Shown here piece by piece: positions 27,011 to 35,515 of a stretch of 64,000 bases of DNA (positions are counted from its first letter, which is position 1; every line of letters begins with the position of its first letter). Under the pieces are notes generated by a model, which searched no databases, was not told the DNA's origin, and was given only the letters and a program-made list of their open reading frames with translations. The translations under genes were made by a program, and so were the position numbers. Source of the stretch: Palsa-459 sp035937595 (GTDB taxonomy: Bacteria > Actinomycetota > Acidimicrobiia > Acidimicrobiales > RAAP-2); NCBI GenBank assembly GCA_035937595.1, contig DASZHS010000002.1:1-64000 (forward strand), written 5' to 3'.

Positions 27011-27111
27011 AAACGGGTCCCCCTCGGTCGACTCGAGCGCTCCGCAACCTAGGGCACGATCGGTGGTCGTCCGGCACCTCGAGCAGGCAAGGCTCGCGGC
27101 CGCCGCTCGAC

Positions 27112-27696
27112 TCAGTGCGCCGGGTGCCAGCAGCGACGCGGGGGTGTGAAGATCGGCGCCGTCGTCACGGGCAGGTTCCGCGGTGGGTCCACGATGACCA
27201 TCGGGTTGTGGGGGTCCGTCGTCGAGCTGGCCCGGGTCAGCGCGTTCTCGCACGCGAGCAGCGCCGCCTTCTCCGGGTTGCGCCGGGACCTCGCGTCGCC
27301 GCCCGCCCACATGTCGAACCGGTACCGATGCGCGGTGGACCAGTCGTGGTCGCACTCGGAGCACTCGTCCTCGTGGATGAAGTAGCGCTTCATGTACGGG
27401 ACGTAGATCCGCTGGCACCAGCCGAGCTCGTGGACGTCCGTCGCGAACGTCACGGGGTTGGCGTAGCTCCCGCGTCCCCCGGCGAGCCGGTGGAGGCAGG
27501 GATGCGCGATGGCCCTGCCCGGCGGAGCGTTGTCGATCCACCCGTAGAGCGTCATGAAGGCCTGGACCTCGTGCGCGTGGCGCGGGACGACCGCGTCGCC
27601 CCGCGCGGGCGCGCCCGCGAACCCGAGCGCCGCGGCCAGGGTCACGACGAGCACGGCCGCGACGAGCCGCACCGAAGTGGCCGTGCGCACGCTCAT
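27112..27696 (-). CDS. Secreted cysteine-containing protein of a family also seen in fungi
   Basis: A 194-residue exported protein with a signal peptide (residues 1-32). The mature part has MTLYGWIDNAPPG, NPVTFATD, GWCQRIYVPYMKRYFIHEDEC-x2-C and YRFDMWAGGD. From memory the TxYG...NxPPG, YxPYxKxYxxxEDxCxxC and DxWxGG marks resemble small secreted proteins found in fungi and actinomycetes with a double-psi-barrel-like (3D/RlpA) appearance; no formal function is known to me. It lies 35 bases after the lysyl-oxidase-like gene on the same strand. No clear ribosome binding site was seen. Confidence 0.7.
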   Translation of the reverse strand: MSVRTATSVRLVAAVLVVTLAAALGFAGAPARGDAVVPRHAHEVQAFMTLYGWIDNAPPGRAIAHPCLHRLAGGRGSYANPVTFATDVHELGWCQRIYVPYMKRYFIHEDECSECDHDWSTAHRYRFDMWAGGDARSRRNPEKAALLACENALTRASSTTDPHNPMVIVDPPRNLPVTTAPIFTPPRRCWHPAH

Positions 27697-27731
27697 CGAG
27701 GCACCGTCATCGTGGAGGGGCGCCCCCGACC

Positions 27732-30332
27732 TCAGGCGCCCGACCCCGGCAGCTCGACGGCGAGGATCGTCCACGGCGCTCCCGGGGCGGTCGGCGTGGG
27801 GATCCGGACCTCCGCGCGGGCCTCGACCAGGGGCTGGTTGGTGCACTGCACCCACGCCGTCCAGCCGTGCGCCCCGTCCGCCCACTGGTTGAGCGTCGAC
27901 CAGTGCGCGTGCACGGGAACGTCCGCCCCGCGCACGACGCCGACGGAGAGCACGAGCGACGTTGGCCGCGTGGTCCGGAGCGTGGCCGGACGGGCGCCGC
28001 CGACGCCGCTGGCGGTGCTCGAGGCACCGGGTCGCCGCGTGCCCTCGATCGCGACGAGCGTCAGGGTCGTCAGCCCGTGGCCGCGAGACGAGACCCGAGC
28101 CGCGGTGAGGACGCGCGGCGCGAGCGCGCTCCAGATCTCGATCGTGCCCTGCGTGCCCGACGACCGACGGACCAGGTGCCACGCCAGCCCGCCCCCGACG
28201 ACCGGGCCGACGCGCGCCGCGCCGTTCGGGCTCTGCACGAGGGCGAGCAGCCGCTCGCCGGGGGCCGCCGTGTGGAGGGGCCGCGTGGACACGGTGCCGG
28301 TGCCGCGAGCGCGCACGACGGCTTGGAGGACGAAGCAGGTCATGGCGGGCGCCGGGTTCGCGACGTCGATCGGGACACTGGCTCGCACCGTCCGTCCGAG
28401 CACGTCCGTCGCGGTGACCGTCACCTGGTGCCGCCCGTTCCCGACGGACCTCGTGTCGAACCGCGGATCGGCGAACGGCGCGCGCGACGTCGGCGCGCCG
28501 ACCAGTGCGCCGTCCACGGAGAAGCGGACCGCGTGCGCGGCCACCGGGTCGTCGAGGACCGCGGCGAGGGGGACGATGCCCGACACGGTCTGGTGCGGCG
28601 TGGGGTTGACGATGGTCACGTGCGGTGCCGCGGCCAGCGGTCGCACCTCGACACCGGCCATGTTCCACTCGTCGGCGACCGGCGCGGTGTCCGCGAGGGT
28701 CACCTTCGTCCCGGCGGCACCGCTCCTGGCCGTGGTCCCCTGCACCCAGAAGGTGTCGCCGTCCCCGGCGTCGACCCACTGGGACAGGAGGTCCTGCCCG
28801 CTGGCCACGGTGCGTGCGATCGCGTGGTCCCAGTCCGCCCCGACGGCGAGGGCCATCGATCCCGCGCCCTTGGTCGAGACCGAGACCGACGGCGCACCGG
28901 CGCTCGCCGACGCCCGCCCCGAGCCGCCCACCGATGCGGCGCCCGCGAACGCGATGACCGTGAGCTGTTGGGCGAAGCCGCCGGCCGCCGGCGTCGAGCG
29001 GACGTGCACCTTGGACAGCCGACCCCGCGCCGTCGCCGTCCAGACCTCGGCATCTCCGGGCCTCGCGTTGGCGCGGGTGACGAGGCGCCACCGCAGCGAC
29101 GCACCGCTCACTCTCGTCGTCTGGACCGCCGACGACGGACCGTCGAGCGCGGCGAAGGCCACGAGGACGTCACCCCTCCTCGAGGTGGAGAACGGCCCCG
29201 TGGTCAGCGTGCCCCGGCCATCGGTTGCGAGCGAGGCGTCGATCGAGAACCCGGACGCGATGCCGGGAGCGACCGTGACGCGTTCGGGTCGTGACGTCCC
29301 GACGTTGCCGGCCGAGTCGGTCACCTGGGCACTGAGCAGGTGGGCACCGAGGGGCGTGCTCCCCGTGCCCCAGCGGTACCGGTAGGGGGGCGTCGTGAGG
29401 ACCGGGCCGAGCGGCTCGCCGTCGAGGAGGTAGCGCACCGACGCGACCGTCGCGGGTGCCGTCGACCTCGCCGTCGCCGAGAGCGTGACCGTGCGCCGCA
29501 CGCTCGCGCCGGGGTGTGGACCGGTCAACGCGACGGTCGGCGGGACCGTCCTCGGGCTGCGCTGTAGAAGCACGGTGACCGTCGTCCCGGTGAGGCGCAG
29601 CTCGGTGTCGACGACGTCGTTCGTCGTCACGCTCTCGGTGAGGACGTGCTGCGGATCGACGGACGCGTGCAGCACGTAGGTGCCGTCGGGGATCCCGGTG
29701 AGGTCGATGGGCTGGCCGTTGTCGGTCTGGTCGTACTGGTCGCCCCAGCCGACGCTGAACCCGAGTGCCGCGGCGGGGTTCGTGCAGTTGGACTGGGGAG
29801 GCGAGGTCTGGCTCGGCGTGTTGGGCACGCCGCCGACGACGGTGTCGCCCGTGATGCAGTAGTCCGTCTTCGGGCTGACCGCCACCTGCCGGCCGGGCGT
29901 GCCGTTGGCGTTGGCGACGTTCAGGGTGAACCGGGTGAGCGGGAAGCGATAGTCGCTCGGGGCCTCGAACGTCCCCGCGACGGCGATCGGGACCGTGTGG
30001 TCACGGGTCCAGACGCCCGGCCGGGGCATCCGGTAGAGGACCTGGACGAAGCTCGACACCCCCGTCGCGCCGTCGTACCTGGGCTGGATGACGAACGGCC
30101 CGGCGCCCGCGTCCCAGGTGACGTGCGTGAACTGGAGCTGGCGGTGGCCCGAGCCCGGGTTGGTCCCGATCGAGATGTCCCCCGTCGGCACCTTGATCCG
30201 CAGGTCGGGCAGGGTGAGGCGCACGGCGGCCGACCGCGCCGGGGCGTGACCGACGGCGACGCCGAGGGCCATGGGAACGGCGATGGCCGTGCTCGCCAGC
30301 ACGACGCCGATCCGGTGCAGTCGCGGGTCGAT
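27732..30332 (-). CDS. Secreted lysyl-oxidase-like protein with Ig-like modules
   Basis: About 866 residues, exported. The N-terminal region (about 40-265) matches the bacterial lysyl oxidase fold: LPDLRI, TDYCITGD, VGWGDQYDQTDNGQPIDLTGIPDGTYVL, VDPQHVLTES..NDVVDTEL. The usual copper-binding H-x-H-x-H segment is absent (PSDYRFPLTRFTL in its place), so it is probably catalytically dead. Two Ig-like domains (PPTVALTGPHPGASV and PHVTIVNPTPHQTVSG) alternate with two related sandwich domains. The start is unusual: GAGGAGG lies eight bases before an in-frame ATC at 30332 that gives a proper signal peptide with positive residues; GTG 30302 is the canonical alternative but removes them. Confidence 0.8.
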   Translation of the reverse strand: MDPRLHRIGVVLASTAIAVPMALGVAVGHAPARSAAVRLTLPDLRIKVPTGDISIGTNPGSGHRQLQFTHVTWDAGAGPFVIQPRYDGATGVSSFVQVLYRMPRPGVWTRDHTVPIAVAGTFEAPSDYRFPLTRFTLNVANANGTPGRQVAVSPKTDYCITGDTVVGGVPNTPSQTSPPQSNCTNPAAALGFSVGWGDQYDQTDNGQPIDLTGIPDGTYVLHASVDPQHVLTESVTTNDVVDTELRLTGTTVTVLLQRSPRTVPPTVALTGPHPGASVRRTVTLSATARSTAPATVASVRYLLDGEPLGPVLTTPPYRYRWGTGSTPLGAHLLSAQVTDSAGNVGTSRPERVTVAPGIASGFSIDASLATDGRGTLTTGPFSTSRRGDVLVAFAALDGPSSAVQTTRVSGASLRWRLVTRANARPGDAEVWTATARGRLSKVHVRSTPAAGGFAQQLTVIAFAGAASVGGSGRASASAGAPSVSVSTKGAGSMALAVGADWDHAIARTVASGQDLLSQWVDAGDGDTFWVQGTTARSGAAGTKVTLADTAPVADEWNMAGVEVRPLAAAPHVTIVNPTPHQTVSGIVPLAAVLDDPVAAHAVRFSVDGALVGAPTSRAPFADPRFDTRSVGNGRHQVTVTATDVLGRTVRASVPIDVANPAPAMTCFVLQAVVRARGTGTVSTRPLHTAAPGERLLALVQSPNGAARVGPVVGGGLAWHLVRRSSGTQGTIEIWSALAPRVLTAARVSSRGHGLTTLTLVAIEGTRRPGASSTASGVGGARPATLRTTRPTSLVLSVGVVRGADVPVHAHWSTLNQWADGAHGWTAWVQCTNQPLVEARAEVRIPTPTAPGAPWTILAVELPGSGA

Positions 30333-30367
30333 GGGCGAGTCCTCCTCGGCGCCGACCCGTCGCCGTC

Positions 30368-31783
30368 CTAGGCGACGGGGGTCTTCGAGCGGTGGACGAC
30401 CTGGACCTCGGCAAACTCCGCCAGCCCTTGCGGGCCGTTCTCCACGCCGAGGCCGCTCCACTTGAACCCCCCGAACGGCTGGTGCGGCGCCAGAGCGAGG
30501 TGCGTGTTGACCCACGCCGTGCCGCACTCCAGTCGCTGGGCGACCTGGGTGGCGCGGTCCGCGTCGCCGCCCCAGACCGAGCCGGAGAGCCCGAAGTGGG
30601 TGGCGTTCGCACGCTCCACGGCGTCGTCGACGTCGCGGTAGGCGATCACCGGCAGCGCGGGGCCGAACTGCTCCTCGTCGACGATGCGCGTCCCGTCCAT
30701 CACGTCCGTGAGGATGGTGGGCTCGAAGAAGTACCCCGGGCGGTCCATCGCCGCGCCGCCGGTGACGGCGGTGGCGCCGTGGGCGAGGGCATCGGCGACG
30801 AGCTCCTTCACCCGCTCGAACTGCGGACGGTTGTTGATCGGGCCGAGCTGCACGCCCTCCTCGGTCCCCTCGCCGACCTTGGCCGCGCGGGCCTCGGCGG
30901 CAAGGGCGTCGACGACGTCGTCGTAGAGGGCCTCGGGGACGTAGACGCGCTTGACCGCCGAGCACACCTGCCCGTTGTTGGCGAAGGCGCCGGCGAAGAC
31001 GCCCTTGCCGACCTTGGCCGGGTCGGCGTCGTCGAGGACGATCGCCGCGTCGTTCCCGCCGAGCTCGAGCGTGACCCGCTTGAGATCGCCCGCCGCCGAC
31101 AGGGCGACCTTCTTGCCGGTCTCGACCGACCCGGTGAAGCTGATCTTGCGCGGCACCGGGTGCGACGTCATCCAGGCGCCCAGGTCGTCGCCGCCGCTCA
31201 CCACGTTGACGACGCCCGGCGGCACGACGTCGCGGAGCAGCTCGGCGACCTTGAGCGTCGTGAGCGGTGTGAACGGCGACGGCTTGAGCACGAGCGTGTT
31301 GCCGGCGAGGAGCGCGGGCGCGATCTTCCAGAACGCGAGGATCAGGGGGTAGTTCCACGGCGTGATGCCGGCGACGACGCCAAGGGGTCGCCGGACCACC
31401 TCGACGTAGGCGGTGGCGTCGTCCTGGATCACCTGCGGCGGCGTCTCGAGCGTCGCGTAGTACTGCAGCCAGACGGCGGAGCCGAAGGTCTCGATGTTCG
31501 CCTCGTTGAGCGACTTGCCCTGCTCGGCCGTGAGGATCGGGTTGAGGACGTCACCGGACGCCATGAGCACGTCGGCCATCTTGAGGAGGGTCGACCGCCG
31601 GAACGCCTCGTCGCCCTTCCAGTCGCGGTGCGCCTTGGCGGCGGCCTCGAAGGCGGCGTCGAGCTGCTCGCTCGTGCACGAGGGCGCCTCGGCGAAGACC
31701 TCGCCGGTCGCCGGGTTGATCACGCCGAAGGTGGCCACGGTCGGTGCGGGCTCCCCTCCGATGGTCATCGTGAACTCGGACAT
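30368..31783 (-). CDS. NAD(P)-dependent aldehyde dehydrogenase
   Basis: A 471-residue ALDH-superfamily enzyme. Asn144 (PWNYP), Lys167 (LKPSP), Glu240 (LELGGND) and catalytic Cys274 (GQVCSAVKR) are all present, and the C-terminal PFGGFKWSGLG is intact, so it should be active. The sub-family (succinate-semialdehyde, aminoaldehyde or aromatic aldehyde) cannot be fixed. ATG 31783 follows GGGAGG by six bases. It is upstream of the lysyl-oxidase-like gene on the same strand with a 35-base gap. Confidence 0.93.
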   Translation of the reverse strand: MSEFTMTIGGEPAPTVATFGVINPATGEVFAEAPSCTSEQLDAAFEAAAKAHRDWKGDEAFRRSTLLKMADVLMASGDVLNPILTAEQGKSLNEANIETFGSAVWLQYYATLETPPQVIQDDATAYVEVVRRPLGVVAGITPWNYPLILAFWKIAPALLAGNTLVLKPSPFTPLTTLKVAELLRDVVPPGVVNVVSGGDDLGAWMTSHPVPRKISFTGSVETGKKVALSAAGDLKRVTLELGGNDAAIVLDDADPAKVGKGVFAGAFANNGQVCSAVKRVYVPEALYDDVVDALAAEARAAKVGEGTEEGVQLGPINNRPQFERVKELVADALAHGATAVTGGAAMDRPGYFFEPTILTDVMDGTRIVDEEQFGPALPVIAYRDVDDAVERANATHFGLSGSVWGGDADRATQVAQRLECGTAWVNTHLALAPHQPFGGFKWSGLGVENGPQGLAEFAEVQVVHRSKTPVA

Positions 31784-31860
31784 CGCGACCTCCCGAATCT
31801 GCGGACTCAACGCCGAGAACCTACCTCCGGACCGAGAGGTGCCATGGCAGGATTTCGCGC

Positions 31861-32199
31861 GTGGCGTACATCAAGAGCGTGACGTTCGACTGTGTCAACG
31901 CCCTGCGGTTGGCGCGGTTCTGGGCGGCGGCCCTCGGATCCGAGGTCGACGGCGAGTCGTCGGACGAGAAGGCGTTCGTGGAGGCGCCCGGCTGGGGCGG
32001 ACCCTGCATGTGGTTCAACCAGGTCCCCGAGGGCAAGGTCGCGAAGAATCGCCTGCACCTCGACTTGCGGGCGCCGGGCGAGCTCGCCGCGGAGGTCGAC
32101 CGACTCGTGCAGCTCGGTGGCACGGTGCAACGACCGGGTGACGAGCTCGTCGTGATGCGCGATCCCGAGGGCAACGAGTTCTGCGTCGAGGTCGGCTAG
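31861..32199 (+). CDS. VOC-family (glyoxalase-like) protein
   Basis: A 112-residue single VOC module: IKSVTFDCVNALRLARFWAAALG at the start, NRLHLDLRAPG with a metal-type His in the middle, and MRDPEGNEFCVEVG with the C-terminal Glu. It belongs to the short glyoxalase/bleomycin-resistance-like group; the substrate is unknown. No ribosome binding site precedes GTG 31861. CAGGAT seven bases upstream (31848-31853) may be the -10 of a leaderless transcript, divergent from the aldehyde dehydrogenase. Confidence 0.85.
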   Translation: MAYIKSVTFDCVNALRLARFWAAALGSEVDGESSDEKAFVEAPGWGGPCMWFNQVPEGKVAKNRLHLDLRAPGELAAEVDRLVQLGGTVQRPGDELVVMRDPEGNEFCVEVG

Positions 32200-32221
32200 C
32201 CACCTCGTGACGCGGCCAAGG

Positions 32222-32227
32222 TAACTT
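32222..32227 (+). promoter_or_regulatory. -10 hexamer TAACTT of a leaderless promoter
   Basis: TAACTT lies six bases before ATG 32234 and no ribosome binding site is present, so the acyl-CoA synthetase mRNA probably starts at its ATG. Confidence 0.6.
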
Positions 32228-32233
32228 CGCGAC

Positions 32234-33844
32234 ATGGTCCTCGAACGCGCCTACTGGGAGCGCGTCGAGCCCGAGCCGGTGATCGAGACCACGGTGGGCG
32301 GACTGCTGCGCGCCGCGGCGGCCGCGACGCCGAATCGGACCGCCCTCGTCGCGGGCGTCCCGGAGCCGGACCAGCGCCGCCGCTGGTCGTTCGCCGAGGT
32401 GCTGGCGGAGGCCGAGCGGGCCGCGCGATCGCTGCTCACCCAGTTCGAACCCGGCGAGCACGTCGCCGTGTGGGCGCCGAACCTGCCCGAGTGGGTGCTC
32501 CTCGAGATGGCCGCCGGCCTCGCGGGACTCGTGCTCGTCACGGTGAACCCCGCGTTCCGCCCTGGGGAGCTCGAGTTCGTGCTCCGCCAGTCGAGAGCGG
32601 CGGGGATCTTCTACGTCCCCGAGTTCCGCACCAACCAGATGGCGGCGGCGCTGTCGGAGGTCCGTGGGAACCTCCCCGAGCTGCGCGAGACCGTGTCCTT
32701 CGCCGACTGGAAGGCGTACCTCGAGCTCGGCGACGACGCCGAGCCGCTCCCCGAGGTTCGGCCGGATGCCCTTGCACAGATCCAGTACACGTCCGGGACG
32801 ACGGGGTTCCCGAAGGGCGCGTGCCTGCACCACCGGGGGATCGTGAACAACGCCCGCTTCACCGCCGACCTCTTCGAGGTGCGCGAGGGTGACGTGTGGC
32901 TCAACCCGATGCCGCTCTTCCACACCGGCGGGTGCGTGCTCGGCGCGCTCGGTGCGCTGCACGCCCGGGCGACGCAGATCCCGGTCCTCGCGTTCGATGC
33001 GGGCCTGGTGCTCGAGCTGATCGAGTCCGAGGGCGCCTCGGTGATGGGCGGCGTCCCGACGATGCTCATCGCGATGACCGAGCACCCCGATTTCGCCCGC
33101 CGTGACCTCGGGTCGCTGCGCAGCGTGCTGTCCGGCGGCTCCACCGTGCCGGCGCCGCTGGTCCGCCAGCTCGAGTCCTCGCTCCACATCCGGTTCGGGA
33201 TCGTCTTCGGCCAGACCGAGGCCTCGCCGGTGATCACCCAGACGCGGCTGTCCGACACGCCGGAGGACAAGGCGGAGACGATCGGCCAGCCCCACCCGCA
33301 CCAGGACGTGAAGGTCATCGATCCCGCCACCGGTGTCGTCATCGGCATCGGCGAGGTGGGTGAGATCTGCTGTCGCGGCTACAACGTCATGCTCGGCTAC
33401 TTCGAGCTGCCCGAGGCGACGCGAGACGCGATCGACGCCGACGGGTGGTTGCACACCGGGGACCTCGGCTCGATGGACGGCCGCGGGTACCTCACGATCG
33501 AGGGCCGGCTCCGCGACATGGTGATCCGCGGGGGCGAGAACCTCTACCCCCGCGAGATCGAGAACCTCCTCCTCACGCATCCCGGCGTGGCGGAGGTCGC
33601 GGTGATCGGCGTCCCCGACGCGCGGTGGGGCGAGGAGCTGGCCGCCGTCGTGCGCCGCGCCGTCGGGCAGCCGGATGCCTCCGGTGACGAGCTGCACGGC
33701 TACGTGCGGGAGCGGCTCGCGCCGCAGAAGGCACCTCGCATCTGGGCCTTCGTCGACACGTTCCCGCTGACGCCGTCGGGGAAGATCCAAAAGTACGTGC
33801 TGCGCGACCGCATCGAGGCCGGCGAGCTCCCCCTGAGCACCTAG
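32234..33844 (+). CDS. AMP-forming acyl-CoA synthetase (FadD-like)
   Basis: A 536-residue ANL-superfamily ligase that activates a carboxylic acid as acyl-AMP and transfers it to CoA. Seen: P-loop YTSGTTGFPKG (about 185-195), GQTEASP, the hinge WLHTGDLGSMDGRGYLTIEGRLRDMVIRGGENLYPREIE, and C-terminal catalytic Lys in PSGKIQKYVLRD. Similar to FadD/medium-chain fatty acyl-CoA or aromatic-acid ligases; acid specificity cannot be read. The start is set by an upstream -10 box rather than a ribosome binding site. Confidence 0.94.
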   Translation: MVLERAYWERVEPEPVIETTVGGLLRAAAAATPNRTALVAGVPEPDQRRRWSFAEVLAEAERAARSLLTQFEPGEHVAVWAPNLPEWVLLEMAAGLAGLVLVTVNPAFRPGELEFVLRQSRAAGIFYVPEFRTNQMAAALSEVRGNLPELRETVSFADWKAYLELGDDAEPLPEVRPDALAQIQYTSGTTGFPKGACLHHRGIVNNARFTADLFEVREGDVWLNPMPLFHTGGCVLGALGALHARATQIPVLAFDAGLVLELIESEGASVMGGVPTMLIAMTEHPDFARRDLGSLRSVLSGGSTVPAPLVRQLESSLHIRFGIVFGQTEASPVITQTRLSDTPEDKAETIGQPHPHQDVKVIDPATGVVIGIGEVGEICCRGYNVMLGYFELPEATRDAIDADGWLHTGDLGSMDGRGYLTIEGRLRDMVIRGGENLYPREIENLLLTHPGVAEVAVIGVPDARWGEELAAVVRRAVGQPDASGDELHGYVRERLAPQKAPRIWAFVDTFPLTPSGKIQKYVLRDRIEAGELPLST

Positions 33845-33882
33845 GCCCGGCCCGAGCGCCGCGACGCCGGCGGGTCGTGCTA

Positions 33883-35202
33883 TCACACGACGGCGTAGAC
33901 GCTCCACGTGCCCGGCACCCCGCGCAGCTGGTGCTCGCCGCGAGGCTCGAACCGGATCCCGGAGCCGGCGACCAGGTCCGTGACGGTCCGCGAGACGAGG
34001 ATCTCGGAGCCATCGGCGAGCGCGCCCACCCGCGCAGCGATGTGCACGGCGAGCCCGGCCAGGTCGTCGCCCCGCTGCTCGCACTCGCCAGTGTGCAGGC
34101 CGAGCCGGATCGGCGTGTCCATCGCGGCGGTGGCGTCACGGATCGCCTGGGCACAGCGAATCGCTCTCGCTGGACCGTCGAAGACCGCGAAGAACCCGTC
34201 GCCGGTCGTGTTGACCTCGCGGCCCCGGAAGCGACGGAGCTGCTCGCGCACGACCTGGTCATGCGCGTCGAGCGTGGCACGCCACGCGCGATCGCCCACC
34301 GCGGCCACCTGCTCGGTCGAGCGCACGATGTCGGTGAAGAGCACCGTGACGAGGATCCGGTCGGGCTCAGATGCCTCGCGGACGCCGGTCAGGAACTCAC
34401 GGATCTCCGCGACGATGTCGTCCCCGTTGGCCCACGGCGCGTGGTCGTCGCCGGGGAGCTCGACGAAGACCGCGCCCGGGATCTCCCTGGCGAGGAAGCG
34501 GCCGTTCTCGATCGAGCAGACGCGGTCGCCGACGCGATGGAGCACCAGCGTCGGCGCGCGGACGGCGGCGGCGACCGCACGGACGTCGATCTCGAACGCC
34601 ATCCGCATGAACGCCTCTGCGGCACTGGGTGTCGCGGAGTTGACCTGGAGCCGTCCCGCCCACTCTCGCGTGAACGGATCCGCCAGGCTCGGTGCCACGC
34701 TCTCCATGAATCGACCGGCGCCCCAGCGTGCCTCCACCGTCGCCATGTCCTTCTCGTGCTCCTCCCGCGTCGCCTCGCCCCAGGGCCAGTCCTCGGTGAT
34801 CCGCTCCTTCACCTCCGCACCGACGAGCACGAGCCCCGCCGTCCGCTCCGGGTGGGCCGCAGCGAACAGCACCGACATCGGACCCCCCTCGGACGAGCCG
34901 AGCAGGACGGCGCTCTCCACGTCGATCGCGTCCATCACCGCTCGCACGTCGTCCATGCGCTCCTCGAGCGTGCCCACCCGGACCCGGTCCGACAGTCCCA
35001 TGCCCCGCTTGTCGAACCAGATCAGGCGCGCGAAACCGCTCAGCTGCGTGCAGAACTGGCGGAACGCCGGGAGCTCCCACATGACGGCCAGGTTCGTGAT
35101 CGCGCCCTGGACGTAGACGAGGTTGACGGGTCCGTCACCGAGCACCATGTAGGCGATCTGGACGTCGCCGCTCGTCGCGTACCGCGTCGTGGGCAGGTCC
35201 AC
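33883..35202 (-). CDS. Alpha/beta hydrolase-adenylate cyclase fusion
   Basis: A 439-residue fusion. Residues 1-275 are an alpha/beta hydrolase: nucleophile Ser104 in GSSEGG, acid near 226 (VGDRVCS), His254 (GDDHAPW). Residues 283-439 are a class III cyclase domain with metal-binding Asp291 (LFTDIVRST) and Asp335 (NTTGDGFFAVF). The same architecture occurs in Mycobacterium tuberculosis Rv1900c. It would make cAMP, perhaps gated by a small molecule bound to the hydrolase part. GTG 35202 has no strong ribosome binding site; CAGGCT eight bases upstream could be a leaderless -10. Confidence 0.92.
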   Translation of the reverse strand: MDLPTTRYATSGDVQIAYMVLGDGPVNLVYVQGAITNLAVMWELPAFRQFCTQLSGFARLIWFDKRGMGLSDRVRVGTLEERMDDVRAVMDAIDVESAVLLGSSEGGPMSVLFAAAHPERTAGLVLVGAEVKERITEDWPWGEATREEHEKDMATVEARWGAGRFMESVAPSLADPFTREWAGRLQVNSATPSAAEAFMRMAFEIDVRAVAAAVRAPTLVLHRVGDRVCSIENGRFLAREIPGAVFVELPGDDHAPWANGDDIVAEIREFLTGVREASEPDRILVTVLFTDIVRSTEQVAAVGDRAWRATLDAHDQVVREQLRRFRGREVNTTGDGFFAVFDGPARAIRCAQAIRDATAAMDTPIRLGLHTGECEQRGDDLAGLAVHIAARVGALADGSEILVSRTVTDLVAGSGIRFEPRGEHQLRGVPGTWSVYAVV

Positions 35203-35515
35203 GACCGACCAGCCTGCTGCGCGGCCGTGCCAGACGCAACCGCGCGGCCCCTGCCTCCCGCGACCGGCACCTCGAGGGCGCACGGCGCAGTGGACACGCG
35301 TCGATCCCGGCTCGGTGCGCCCGTCGCCGCTGGTCCGGCGCACCGTCGAGGCGATCGCGGCGACGCGTGCGAGCCCAGGTGGGTCGCGCGAGTGCCGGAC
35401 GGTCCGCGACGGCGGAACACGTCGCGCAGCGTGCTAGCAATGTGGCCGTTTTGCAACAAGATTCGCCTCGAGCGCGGGCTGCACGCGGCGTCGCTGGCGA
35501 CTGAGAGAGGACCTG
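35203..35515. other. Divergent gap
   Basis: About 310 bases between the cyclase gene (leftward) and a membrane protein (rightward). It contains an AT-richer patch at 35435-35465 with CGTTTTGCAAC, a word also found upstream of fdh. No gene is supported. Confidence 0.4.
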
